This document shows positions 1 to 6,481 of a DNA stretch of 6,481 bases, piece by piece. The DNA comes from Gammaproteobacteria bacterium. Its GTDB lineage: Bacteria > Pseudomonadota > Gammaproteobacteria > Steroidobacterales > GCA-2729495. The translations under genes and the position numbers were made by a program. Location of the stretch: assembly GCA_023150055.1 (NCBI GenBank), contig JAKLLP010000128.1, forward strand, positions 1 to 6,481, read 5' to 3'. The notes beneath the pieces are model-generated. The model had not been told where the DNA came from. It saw nothing but the letters and a program-made list of their open reading frames with translations, and did not search any database. Numbering within the stretch: position 1 is the stretch's first letter; each line of letters begins with the position of its first letter.

Positions 1-3000
1 TTCAACCACCGGGTAGATGAGTTCGAGGTCGCCCTGGTGCTGCTGGGCTCCAGCCCAGCCGACACGTGGCTTCTGGCGCGGCAGGCGCAGGGGCTGGGCG
101 TCGCCCCAGACCGCCCACTCCAGGCAGTTGGGCATGATCCGTACATCGTCGATCATCTCGGCACACAGGTCGGCCAGCGGGCGTGTGCTGACGACGGCCC
201 GGTGAAGCAGTGAGAGGTTCTTGCGCAGACGCTGGCGCCCGTCCTTGTAGCCTTGTTTGTAAGAGGGGTGTTTGCGGGGGAGTTCGGTGAGCAGATCGTC
301 GATGGTCAGGATCCGGCGCACCCGGGGGAGGTGGCGGGCGTAGTTCGCGATGGCGTCGCTCTGGGAGTCGTCCAGCGGCTGATGGAGGATCAGGACGTCG
401 GGTTCGGTGCGGGCGATCTCGGTGGGCAGCAGAATGCGCATCATGCCGGCCTGGGGCTGCTCGCAGATCATGGTTTGGGCGAGGCCGGCCTGGCCGATCA
501 CCCGCAGGGGGGCGCGGAGGCGGTATTCCCCGGCGCCTCCGGGGACAGGGATTGCCAGAATGCGTGGTCGGTCGTGGAAGTTGGCATCCCAGTCGATGGG
601 GGCGACGTGCTCGGGCTGAAAGGCGTCGATCAGGCTGAGGTTGCGGTTGTAGGCCGGGTCATGGGCGAGACGGGGAAGCCAGCGGTCGAGCAGGGTCTCG
701 TTGGCGCGCAGGACGGCGACCTGATCTGTGAGTCGGCCTTCGAGCTTGCGCTGGCGGGCCTGCATGGAGACGCCGCCGTAGTGGACGAGCGTGGCGTGGG
801 GGGTCCAGACGATCTTGTGGCCGGCGCCGGTGGCGCGCAGGCAGAAGTCGAGGGCGCCGTGATAAAGCGTGAAGTCGGTGGTGTCGAAGCCGCCGAGCCG
901 GGTGAGAACGCTACGCCGGACGAGCAGCGCGGAGCCGCTGGCGGCCTGGACGTTCTGGTCGCACAGGGCGCGTCCCATGTAGCCTGGGTCGGCCAGCTCG
1001 AGCTGATTGTCCCATGGGTTGCCGACCGTGCCGTGCATGCCGAGGAACCAGCAGCCTTGCTGGGTCTTGCCGGACTCGGGGTAGCTGAGCCGGGGGGCGA
1101 CGATGGCCACTTCAGGGCGCTGGGCGATGCCCATCAGCCGGTCCAGCCAGTTGTCCTGCACCACATGGGTGTCGTTGTCGAGGAACAGGAGGTAGTCGCC
1201 GCGGGCCGCTTCGGCACCGGTGTTGGCGCTGGCCGACCAGCTGAACTCGCCGGGGCAGGGGATTACGCGGATCGACCGTGCCTTCTTCGGTGGCTCGTTG
1301 CGCAGGGTTTCCAGATAGCGCAGGGTGTCCGGGTCGGCGCTGCTGTTGTCCACGACGATGATTTCGTAGTTCGGGTAGCGGGTGCGTTCCTGCAGGCTGT
1401 CGAGCAGCGGCCGGAGGTATTCCTCGCGTTCCCGGGTGGGGATCACGATGCTTACCAGGGGCTGGGCGGGCCAGCTGTATTCGACGCGCCGGGTTCCGTA
1501 CAGGGCTCCGTCGAAGACCCGGGCGTCCAGGCCGCAGCGGCCGAGGTGATCGATGAGGGCCTGTTTTTCGGCTTCGGGCTGGAGGGCTCGCCGGGATGCC
1601 CTTGGCAGATGGACCAGCATCTTTTCGACATGGCCGATGGCGGTCGGCCCGTCTTGGTCGAGGATGCGCAGGCTGAGGTCGTAGTTCTCGGCCCCGGCAT
1701 GGCTGCCATAGCGGCCAGCGGCCAGGAAAGCTTCCTTTTTCACCAGCACGAAGCAGCCCAGATAGGCCTGGGCACGCAGGAGATCCAGGTTGAAGTCGGG
1801 CTTGAAGAGAGGCTGGCTATAACTGCCGTCGAGCTCACGGGTATCTTCGTCGCAATAGATCAGGTGCCACTGGGGCCGCGCATTGATGTAGTCCGCAAAG
1901 ATCTGCAGAGCCTGGGGCTCAAAGGTGAGGCCGGGCTCGATGCGGGCTGCCCAGCTGCCCGGTGAGGCGGCGGCCATCTCGTCGATGACGTAGTCGATGT
2001 GTACTGCGTCGCGCAGGGCCAGCCATTGCAGTTGCGGGGTGTCGTCGGCCTCGGGGGGCTTGGGCAGGGCGGTCACGACGGTCAGCAGCCACTCGGGGTA
2101 GATCTGGGCGGCAAGGCTGTCCAGGGTATCAGCGAGCAGGCTTTCCTCGCCGGGCTGGAGGGCCAGCAGCAGGTGGATGCCGGGGCGCTGCTGCCACTTG
2201 AGGACCATCCGCTCGGCGAGGAGCTGGGCGTCGATCTCCTGGGGGGTGGTGCGCTTGCGCCAGGTTTCATAGCGGATGGCTTCAGGGGCCGGCTGCCGCT
2301 TGGTGGCCTCCGTATCCGCCGAAAAGAAGTGCTCGGGGGCGCGGCAGATCGCCTCTGCCTCGGCGAGGGAGGCTGCCTGGATGACCGCCGGGCTGTAGCG
2401 GGGCGTCAGACGCGCCGGAGCGAGGGCTGGAAACTTGTCGCGGAAGCGTCGTTCGTAGCGTAGCCAGTCACTGCCGAAATTGCCGGGAGAACTGTGGACG
2501 AGGAGCAGGTCCTTGCAGACGCCGAGGCGGAAGCCGGCCAGGTGGCAGCGGTAGGTGAAGTCGATGTCGTAGAGGTGAAAGCCGTCGAAGCTGCTGCTGT
2601 CGAATCCGACCTGTTCAAAGACTTCCCGGTGTCCGGCGATGAAGACGCCGTCGAGGGCTTCGACGGCAATGTGGCGGTCGGGAGTGGTGTCGTAGTAATT
2701 GATGGAGAACTGCTCGGTCGGCTTTCCCACCGGGCCGTGAATGACCAGCCCGGCCAGGTTGGCTGGCCCGCCGTTGGGCCAGAAGGCGCTGTGCAGTTTG
2801 CGCGGCCCGGCGACGCCGATCACGTCGAATTGCCGGAGGCCCTGTTCGAGCAGTTCGGCAAAGGCGTCGCCGCACAGGAAGTCGATGTCGTCGTGACAGA
2901 AAACCAGGGTCTGGTAGCGGGCCCGCGAAAGGCCGCGTGTGTAGCCTTCGGACAGCCCGCGTGCGTCGTCGATGCGGATGACCTCGTAGGTGGTGCGGCA

Positions 3001-3129
3001 GATGCGTTCGAGGCGCCAGTTGAGGTGGTAGAACTTTTCGTCGTTGATGGAGCAGATGACGAAGCTGATCCCCTGGCGCTCCAGCGGGCGTGCGGCGGGA
3101 GCAGCCCCCGGGAAGACGTTCTGGACCAC
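1..3129 (-). CDS. Large multidomain glycosyltransferase (GT2-like x3 plus GT4-like), C-terminus outside window
   Basis: The frame is open from a TAA at 3252-3250 to the left edge with no stop (I translated every codon). Numbered from GTG 3129 it has 1,043 visible residues. Domain 1 (about 21-215) is GT2-like: ISFVICSINDEKF, then FCHDDID (77-83, the likely metal/nucleotide site) and YDIDFTYRCHLAGF (187-200). Domain 2 (about 315-545) keeps IYCDEDT (424-430), PLFKPDFNLDLL and YDLSLRIL (483-490), but has IEPG (397-400) where homologues carry the acidic DxDD, so it may be inactive. Domain 3 (about 558-790) is an intact GT2: VSIVIPTRE, VVDNSS, NTGAEAARGDYLLFLDNDT with D651-N-D653, and a C-terminal LD at 760-761. 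Domain 4 (about 855 onward) is GT4-like: ILAIPVPGGAGEYRLRAPL, PDVLILHQPLDD, VVSTRPLADL, RIMPNCLEW and VGWAGAQQHQGDLELI, then it is cut. It probably assembles several sugars of the surface glycan. GTG 3129 is the only usable start codon in frame, with a weak AAGG seven bases upstream. Alternatively the protein continues from the dehydratase as one fusion. Confidence 0.88.
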   Translation of the reverse strand, partial: MVQNVFPGAAPAARPLERQGISFVICSINDEKFYHLNWRLERICRTTYEVIRIDDARGLSEGYTRGLSRARYQTLVFCHDDIDFLCGDAFAELLEQGLRQFDVIGVAGPRKLHSAFWPNGGPANLAGLVIHGPVGKPTEQFSINYYDTTPDRHIAVEALDGVFIAGHREVFEQVGFDSSSFDGFHLYDIDFTYRCHLAGFRLGVCKDLLLVHSSPGNFGSDWLRYERRFRDKFPALAPARLTPRYSPAVIQAASLAEAEAICRAPEHFFSADTEATKRQPAPEAIRYETWRKRTTPQEIDAQLLAERMVLKWQQRPGIHLLLALQPGEESLLADTLDSLAAQIYPEWLLTVVTALPKPPEADDTPQLQWLALRDAVHIDYVIDEMAAASPGSWAARIEPGLTFEPQALQIFADYINARPQWHLIYCDEDTRELDGSYSQPLFKPDFNLDLLRAQAYLGCFVLVKKEAFLAAGRYGSHAGAENYDLSLRILDQDGPTAIGHVEKMLVHLPRASRRALQPEAEKQALIDHLGRCGLDARVFDGALYGTRRVEYSWPAQPLVSIVIPTREREEYLRPLLDSLQERTRYPNYEIIVVDNSSADPDTLRYLETLRNEPPKKARSIRVIPCPGEFSWSASANTGAEAARGDYLLFLDNDTHVVQDNWLDRLMGIAQRPEVAIVAPRLSYPESGKTQQGCWFLGMHGTVGNPWDNQLELADPGYMGRALCDQNVQAASGSALLVRRSVLTRLGGFDTTDFTLYHGALDFCLRATGAGHKIVWTPHATLVHYGGVSMQARQRKLEGRLTDQVAVLRANETLLDRWLPRLAHDPAYNRNLSLIDAFQPEHVAPIDWDANFHDRPRILAIPVPGGAGEYRLRAPLRVIGQAGLAQTMICEQPQAGMMRILLPTEIARTEPDVLILHQPLDDSQSDAIANYARHLPRVRRILTIDDLLTELPRKHPSYKQGYKDGRQRLRKNLSLLHRAVVSTRPLADLCAEMIDDVRIMPNCLEWAVWGDAQPLRLPRQKPRVGWAGAQQHQGDLELIYPVVE

Positions 3130-4204
3130 GAAGGTGCCTTGGGGAGGCAGAAGCGGGGATACCCAATGACAGTGTGAGCGCTGCTGCGCCCGGGGACTGG
3201 GCGCGGGCAGGCGCGGCGGCGTCTGTATGCAGAAGCGCCAGGTCGGCGCTTACCATTTCGCGGATCAGGGCTTCGAAGGAGATCTCGGGCGTCCATCCCA
3301 GCAAGCGCCTGGCTTTGTCGGCGTCGCCGCACAGTTCGAGTCCCTCGCTGCGGCGGCTCGGGTCGGGCTGAAAGGTGACGTGATCGCGGAAATCGAGCCC
3401 GGCGGCTTCGAATGCGATTCGGCAGAGGTCGGCGATGCTGTGGGTGATGCCGGTGGCGATGACGAAGTCTTCGGCTCGCTCCCGCTGCAGCATGCTGTGC
3501 ATGGCCCGCACGTGGTCACGGGCATGACCCCAGTCGCGCCGATGCTCGGCGTTGCCCAGCTGGAGGGTTTCGGTGACGCCTGAGGCGATGCGCGCCACGC
3601 AGCGGGTGACTTTGCGGGTGACGAACTGAGCCGGCCGCAGGGGGCTTTCGTGGTTGTAGAGGATCGCTCCGCAGGCGAACAGGCCGTACTGGTCGCGGTA
3701 GGCCTGCAGCATGTGGAGGGCGTAGGTCTTGGCCGCGCCGTAGGCGTTGGCTGGAGATGGGGGAGTGTGCTCGTTCTGGGGCGAGACGACGCAGCGGGCG
3801 AAGATCTCGCTGCTGAGGGCCTGGCACAGACGCGAATGGGGTGAGTGGCGGCGGATCGCCTCGAGCAGGCGGGTGACGGCCAGACCGTTGATGTCGCCGG
3901 TCTGTTCCGCGTCGTCGGACAGATGGGCGCTGGAGGCGCGGGCGCCGAGGTTGTAGATCTCGTCGGGCTGTTCGGCAGCGATGAGGGTGGCGATGGCGTC
4001 CTGGCTGCGGAGGTCGAGATGGCGCAGAGGGGCAGGGTAGCCTCCGGCCAGCGCGACTGCGTCACGATGGGTCGTACCAATGATCGTGTAGCCCTTGGCC
4101 AGCAGCAGCTCGGTGAGGTAAGTGCCGTCCTGGCCCAGGGCGCCGATGACGAGCGCCTTCTTCGGGGCGCTTCCGGAGTGGGGTGTGGCTGCCGCGGGCG
4201 TCAT
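2615..4204 (-). CDS. Divergent GMD-family sugar-nucleotide dehydratase; frame disrupted near its C-terminal end
   Basis: The frame runs from ATG 4204 to TGA 2617-2615 (529 codons), but only about the first 350 codons (down to about 3155) look like real protein. That part is a short-chain dehydrogenase/reductase of the GMD type: G21-x-x-G24-x-x-G27 in VIGALGQDGTYL, ALSSEIF (129-135, S131 in place of the catalytic Thr, E133 kept), Y155-x-x-x-K159, YNHESPLRPAQFVTRKVTR (183-201) and GDADKARRLLGWTP (293-306). It probably acts on GDP-mannose or a related GDP-sugar. Unlike the neighbouring gmd it lacks the [13 protein letters not shown] segment after the Rossmann fold and has shortened loops, so its cofactor, oligomer or reaction may differ. 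The domain should end near residue 326. An Ala/Pro-rich stretch follows, then arginine- and proline-rich sequence that is just the next gene read in the wrong frame. Start: 15 bases after gmd, no clear Shine-Dalgarno, probably coupled. Function beyond the family is not readable. Confidence 0.75.
   Translation of the reverse strand: MTPAAATPHSGSAPKKALVIGALGQDGTYLTELLLAKGYTIIGTTHRDAVALAGGYPAPLRHLDLRSQDAIATLIAAEQPDEIYNLGARASSAHLSDDAEQTGDINGLAVTRLLEAIRRHSPHSRLCQALSSEIFARCVVSPQNEHTPPSPANAYGAAKTYALHMLQAYRDQYGLFACGAILYNHESPLRPAQFVTRKVTRCVARIASGVTETLQLGNAEHRRDWGHARDHVRAMHSMLQRERAEDFVIATGITHSIADLCRIAFEAAGLDFRDHVTFQPDPSRRSEGLELCGDADKARRLLGWTPEISFEALIREMVSADLALLHTDAAAPARAQSPGAAALTLSLGIPASASPRHLRGPERLPGGCSRRTPAGAPGDQLRHLLHQRRKVLPPQLAPRTHLPHHLRGHPHRRRTRAVRRLHTRPFAGPLPDPGFLSRRHRLPVRRRLCRTARTGPPAIRRDRRRRAAQTAQRLLAQRRASQPGRAGHSRPGGKADRAVLHQLLRHHSRPPHCRRSPRRRLHRRTPGSL
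3100..3180 (-). other. Frame conflict between dehydratase and glycosyltransferase (apparent +1 shift)
   Basis: Upstream of about 3180 the dehydratase frame has codons ending mostly in C or G. From about 3138 downward that bias belongs to the glycosyltransferase frame (CAA GGC ACC TTC GTG GTC CAG AAC), while the dehydratase frame acquires codons such as CTT, CGT, GGT and CGT. The coding frame therefore switches within about 40 bases. Joining the frames requires skipping one base (or inserting two). Removing one C from the minus-strand run at 3155-3158 gives SLGIPLLPPQGTFVVQNVF; removing one from the run at 3139-3142 gives GIPASASQGTFVVQNVF. Both read naturally. No stop exists in any minus frame from 3249 to 3129. 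Whether this is a sequence error, a mutation or recoding cannot be decided here. Confidence 0.7.
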
Positions 4205-4219
4205 GGCTGTCGGCGGTGG

Positions 4220-5311
4220 TCAGTCGTCGTGCCGGAAATACTTGAAGCCGTTACGGCCGACGAGATCGTCGCGGCGGGCTTCGTTCAGGTCCTGGAGCGT
4301 CATTTCCTCGACCAGTTCGTGGAAGCTCGTGCGCGGTGTCCAGCCCAGTATCTGGCGTGCCTTGGTGGCATCACCCAGCAGGGTGTCCACTTCGGTGGGC
4401 CGGAAGTAGCGTGGGTCGACGGCCACGATGCAGTTGCCGGTCTCGTGGTCGAAGGCTTTCCGGTCGAGCCCTTCGCCCTCCCAGCGCAGATGCATGCCTA
4501 GCGTGCTGGCGGCTGCATCGACGAACTCTTGTACGGAGTGCTGGACGCCCGAAGCGATGACGAAATCCTGCGGCGTGTCCTGCTGCAGCATCAGCCACAT
4601 GGCTTCGACGTAATCGCGGGCATGCCCCCAGTCGCGCAGGGCGCTGAGGTTGCCCAGGTAAAGCCGCTCCTGCATCCCGAGCTTGATGCGGGCGAGGGCG
4701 CGGGTGATCTTGCGGGTCACGAAGATCTCGCCGCGGATTGGCGATTCGTGGTTGAACAGGATGCCGTTGCAGGCGAACATCCCATACGCTTCCCGGTAAT
4801 TGACGGTGATCGCGTAAGCGTACAGCTTGGCTGCGGCGTAGGGCGAGCGGGGGTAGAACGGGGTGGTTTCCCGCTGCGGGACTTCCTGCACCAGGCCATA
4901 GAGCTCCGAGGTGGAGGCCTGGTAGAAACGGGTTTGATCGCCGAGCCCGGCGATGCGGATGGCTTCGAGGAGCCGCAGGGTGCCGATACCCACGGTGTTG
5001 GCCGTGTATTCGGGTTGCTCGAAGGAGACAGCCACGTGGCTCTGGGCTGCCAGGTTGTAGATCTCGTCCGGGCGCGTGTGCTCGACGATGCGGATCAGGC
5101 TCGATGAGTCGGTGAGGTCGCCGTAGTGCAGCGTCAGGTCGAGCCCTGCCTCGTTGGTGGGGTGCAGCAGGTGGTCGATGCGAGCGGTGTTGAACTGAGA
5201 GGCGCGGCGGCGGATTCCGTGCACCGAGTACCCTTTGGCGAGCAGGAGTTCGGCGAGGTAGGCGCCGTCCTGGCCGGTCACGCCGGTGATCAGGGCTGTC
5301 TTTTTGGGCAT
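4220..5311 (-). CDS. gmd: GDP-mannose 4,6-dehydratase
   Basis: This enzyme converts GDP-D-mannose to GDP-4-keto-6-deoxy-D-mannose using bound NADP(H). It is the branch point for GDP-L-fucose, GDP-D-rhamnose, GDP-perosamine and related sugars, and acts in the cytosol. The 363-residue length is close to the E. coli enzyme. Visible hallmarks are the Rossmann motif G10-x-x-G13-x-x-G16 within [11 protein letters not shown], the [12 protein letters not shown] segment (31-42) for NADP(H) contact and oligomer packing, the STSELYG motif (133-139) with T134 and E136, the Y158-x-x-x-K162 pair in [21 protein letters not shown] (186-195), FVTRKITR (197-204) and the GDP-site region [11 protein letters not shown] (304-314). 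All expected catalytic residues are present, so it should be active. The start is fixed by a consensus Shine-Dalgarno. It ends with TGA at 4222-4220, 15 bases before a divergent paralogue. No reductase or epimerase that would finish a pathway is visible nearby. Confidence 0.96.
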   Translation of the reverse strand: MPKKTALITGVTGQDGAYLAELLLAKGYSVHGIRRRASQFNTARIDHLLHPTNEAGLDLTLHYGDLTDSSSLIRIVEHTRPDEIYNLAAQSHVAVSFEQPEYTANTVGIGTLRLLEAIRIAGLGDQTRFYQASTSELYGLVQEVPQRETTPFYPRSPYAAAKLYAYAITVNYREAYGMFACNGILFNHESPIRGEIFVTRKITRALARIKLGMQERLYLGNLSALRDWGHARDYVEAMWLMLQQDTPQDFVIASGVQHSVQEFVDAAASTLGMHLRWEGEGLDRKAFDHETGNCIVAVDPRYFRPTEVDTLLGDATKARQILGWTPRTSFHELVEEMTLQDLNEARRDDLVGRNGFKYFRHDD

Positions 5312-5318
5312 CGGAGAT

Positions 5319-5325
5319 CCTCCTT
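5319..5325 (-). promoter_or_regulatory. Shine-Dalgarno of gmd, overlapping the upstream stop
   Basis: On the minus strand the bases read AAGGAGG, followed by seven bases and then the ATG at 5311. This is a full-consensus ribosome-binding site at ideal spacing and fixes the gmd start. The TAA of the preceding gene (5326-5324) runs into it as TAAGGAGG, so a ribosome ending the upstream gene stops on the binding site for the next. It is the only strong Shine-Dalgarno at any gene junction in the window, which suggests gmd is translated more efficiently than its neighbours. Confidence 0.85.
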
Positions 5326-6112
5326 ATTGTGTACCGGAGACGACGGCCGTGTCGGAGATCACGAGGTTATGCCCGAACGAGGATTGGCTGATGCCGCCAC
5401 GGATGCGTCGGATGATGAGGTAGCTGTTGAGTCGTTCGAGCAGGAAACCCACGGAGCGTCGCTGGTAGCCGGTACGTGAGACGAAGTGGGGAGAGTCAAG
5501 AAATGACGCCGCACGACGCAGCACGCCGAAGATCTCGGCGTAGGACGCCTTGGTGAAAATGCCGATGTTGCAGGACGGGATGTGGAGTTGCATCGACAGG
5601 AATTCGGCGCACTCGAGGGGCGAGAGGACCGCCGTTTCGGTCAGGAATCTGGCGAAATTCAGCATGTCTTCGAGGACATGGCTCTGGGCGTACTGGTAGA
5701 GCATCCCGCCGTGGAACTGCACCGGCGTGTTGAAGAGTTCCCCCGGGCTGACTCGCGAGAAGGAGGATTCGAAAGCATCCAGGTCTGCGGCGCGGATGGC
5801 CGTGGCCCAGGGCAGGTTGGAGGAGCGCTGACCCACCGGCGGTGCTTCGGGCGAGACGAAGCGCCGGTAATGGAAGATCCGGATGTAATCGCGACCGGCA
5901 GCCAGGGGCTGGAGCCTGTCCAGAAGCCACAGCAACTGCACATATTCGGAGAGGGCACTGCCGTGGGGGCCGAAGTAGCTGTCTTCCACCAGTGCCAGGC
6001 GCTTGGGGCCGGCGATCAGCCGCGGGGCGATCATCAGGTCGATGTGCCGTTCGTGAGTCTGCGGAAAGGGAAGGTGCCCGAGGCAGACATTGAGTGTGTT
6101 GGGGGCGCTCAT
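5324..6112 (-). CDS. DUF4422-like putative glycosyltransferase, O-antigen/capsule cluster protein
   Basis: A complete 262-residue protein, ATG at 6112-6110 and TAA at 5326-5324. No close family is certain. The layout resembles the DUF4422 group of putative capsular glycosyltransferases: an early SEYVQLLWLLDRL stretch (55-67), the core FHYRRFVS (80-87, compare the HYRRY signature), a middle segment SCNIGIFTK (180-188) where the family has a conserved strand, and a C-terminal RRSVGFLLERLNSYLI (218-233), matching the usual arginine ... GFL-E-RL ending. There is no signal peptide or transmembrane helix, so it is probably cytosolic. The start is 15 bases after the methyltransferase stop, and no good Shine-Dalgarno precedes it, suggesting translation coupled to the upstream gene. 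Its TAA is shared with the ribosome-binding site of gmd. The glycosyltransferase role is inferred from motif likeness and from flanking sugar genes. The coding region is well supported by codon bias; the family call is moderate. Confidence 0.65.
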   Translation of the reverse strand: MSAPNTLNVCLGHLPFPQTHERHIDLMIAPRLIAGPKRLALVEDSYFGPHGSALSEYVQLLWLLDRLQPLAAGRDYIRIFHYRRFVSPEAPPVGQRSSNLPWATAIRAADLDAFESSFSRVSPGELFNTPVQFHGGMLYQYAQSHVLEDMLNFARFLTETAVLSPLECAEFLSMQLHIPSCNIGIFTKASYAEIFGVLRRAASFLDSPHFVSRTGYQRRSVGFLLERLNSYLIIRRIRGGISQSSFGHNLVISDTAVVSGTQ

Positions 6113-6127
6113 GGGATGGGATCCGTG

Positions 6128-6481
6128 CTAGCTCGAGAACAGCAGGTTCTGGGGGAGGCCGGTGCCGGCGTTGATGCGCTGGAAGGTGCTGATGATTTCC
6201 GGGGCGACTGCCGCCGGGTCGACCCACCAGTCTTCAAAGGGGATCGGCTGCGGTGACACGGGCGGAAACAGGACGCAGACGTCGCGCGCGACAGGTACGT
6301 AGCCGTGGGCCGCAAGGATCTGGCGACTCTCGTCCCGGGCGCGCATGTCGCCCGTGTAGGCGTCGGTCTCGAAGGTTATGACCGAAAAGCGCCATGTCTC
6401 GAGGGGCAGGCGTTTGAGCACGGCCAGGGTGTTGATGCTGGGGTCGATGTCCAGCTGAAGGTAATCGAGGCGTCTGACTTC
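6128..6481 (-). CDS. FkbM-family methyltransferase, C-terminal fragment (5' end outside window)
   Basis: This is the last 117 codons of a gene that enters from the right edge and ends with TAG at 6130-6128. FkbM-family enzymes are SAM-dependent O-methyltransferases, often found in polysaccharide and natural-product clusters. The fragment shows the late part of the fold: DYLQLDID (fragment residues 6-13), the acidic strand these enzymes carry after the SAM-binding core, then VITFETDAY (34-42), ESRQIL, and a closing FEDWWVDP (82-89). The SAM-binding glycine motif would lie upstream, outside the window. A GTG at 6421-6419 could be mistaken for a start, but the frame is open and clearly coding upstream to the edge, and the family match begins before it, so I treat that GTG as an internal valine. 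The next gene begins 15 bases downstream, indicating one transcript. A role in methylating a glycan or sugar is inferred from context; the acceptor cannot be read from the sequence. Confidence 0.75.
   Translation of the reverse strand, partial: EVRRLDYLQLDIDPSINTLAVLKRLPLETWRFSVITFETDAYTGDMRARDESRQILAAHGYVPVARDVCVLFPPVSPQPIPFEDWWVDPAAVAPEIISTFQRINAGTGLPQNLLFSS

Noticed and set aside
253..1965. A 570-codon open frame on the plus strand.
   Set aside because: It is exactly codon-registered with the minus-strand glycosyltransferase, whose translation shows clear GT2 motifs (FLDNDT, VSIVIPT). The plus translation is Gly/Val/Ala-rich with no recognisable motif: a mirror effect of GC-rich codons.
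2615..3135. The last about 175 codons of the dehydratase frame as a genuine C-terminal domain.
   Set aside because: The translation is Arg/Pro/His-rich with poor codon bias, while the neighbouring frame over the same bases encodes a clean GT2-like domain (HDDID, YDIDFTYRC).
2494..3177. Plus-strand open frames at 2494-3177, and likewise 1999-2463, 3845-4501, 4529-5107 and 5582-6256.
   Set aside because: Each lies antisense to a supported minus-strand gene, has no family motif, and is acidic or Gly/Val-rich in the way complements of GC-rich genes usually are.
3250..3252. A minus-strand TAA as the possible true stop of the dehydratase.
   Set aside because: It is in the glycosyltransferase frame, and the dehydratase frame continues through it with the family-typical REMVSADLALL, so it does not end the domain. 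It only marks the upstream limit of the glycosyltransferase frame.
3265..4080. A 271-codon minus-strand frame inside the second dehydratase gene.
   Set aside because: It is a shifted reading of the dehydratase with Ser/Pro/Thr-rich, motif-free sequence.
4205..4219. Short gaps at 4205-4219, 5312-5323 and 6113-6127 as possible promoters or terminators.
   Set aside because: They are only 12-15 bases, with no hairpin or -10/-35 signal, and fit an unbroken operon.
6419..6421. GTG as the start of a 97-residue gene.
   Set aside because: The frame upstream to the edge encodes the FkbM-typical DYLQLDID, so this codon is internal to a longer gene.

Overview
The window reads as part of a surface-polysaccharide (O-antigen, capsule or exopolysaccharide) gene cluster from a GC-rich bacterium. 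It is most likely a Gram-negative proteobacterium, judging from strong G/C bias at third codon positions and the protein families present; no marker gene fixes the taxon. Every gene I can support lies on the minus strand, in one tightly packed direction of transcription from right to left. Junctions are 12-15 bases, there is no room for an internal promoter, and I see no terminator hairpin, RNA gene, mobile element or CRISPR array.

In transcription order: (1) 6481-6128, the C-terminal part of an FkbM-family SAM-dependent methyltransferase whose start lies beyond the right edge. (2) 6112-5324, a 262-residue protein resembling the DUF4422 group of putative capsule/O-antigen glycosyltransferases. 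(3) 5311-4220, a complete and canonical GDP-mannose 4,6-dehydratase (gmd) with a textbook Shine-Dalgarno. (4) From 4204, a second, divergent GMD-family dehydratase that keeps the catalytic residues but lacks the arginine-rich loop after the nucleotide-binding fold. (5) From about 3129 to the left edge and beyond, a very large modular glycosyltransferase. It has an N-terminal GT2-like domain with HDDID, a second GT2-like domain that looks degenerate in its nucleotide-binding half, an intact GT2 domain with DND, and a GT4-like C-terminal domain cut by the window edge.

The most unusual point is the junction between (4) and (5). The dehydratase frame has no stop where its domain ends, and no frame contains a stop between 3249 and 3129. 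Codon bias switches from one minus frame to another around 3140-3180. The simplest reading is a single dehydratase-glycosyltransferase fusion protein interrupted by one extra base, probably in a run of four C (minus strand) at 3155-3158 or 3139-3142. It could be a sequence error, a real mutation, or less likely recoding. The alternative is separate translation of the glycosyltransferase from a GTG at 3129 inside an over-long dehydratase reading frame.

Together the genes would make GDP-4-keto-6-deoxy-mannose (gmd), process it or a related GDP-sugar (second dehydratase), transfer sugars to a glycan (the two transferase genes) and methylate the product (FkbM). The reductase, epimerase or aminotransferase that would complete a GDP-6-deoxyhexose pathway is not in the window. 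Large plus-strand open frames, including one of 570 codons, are codon-registered mirror images of the minus-strand genes and are not called as genes.
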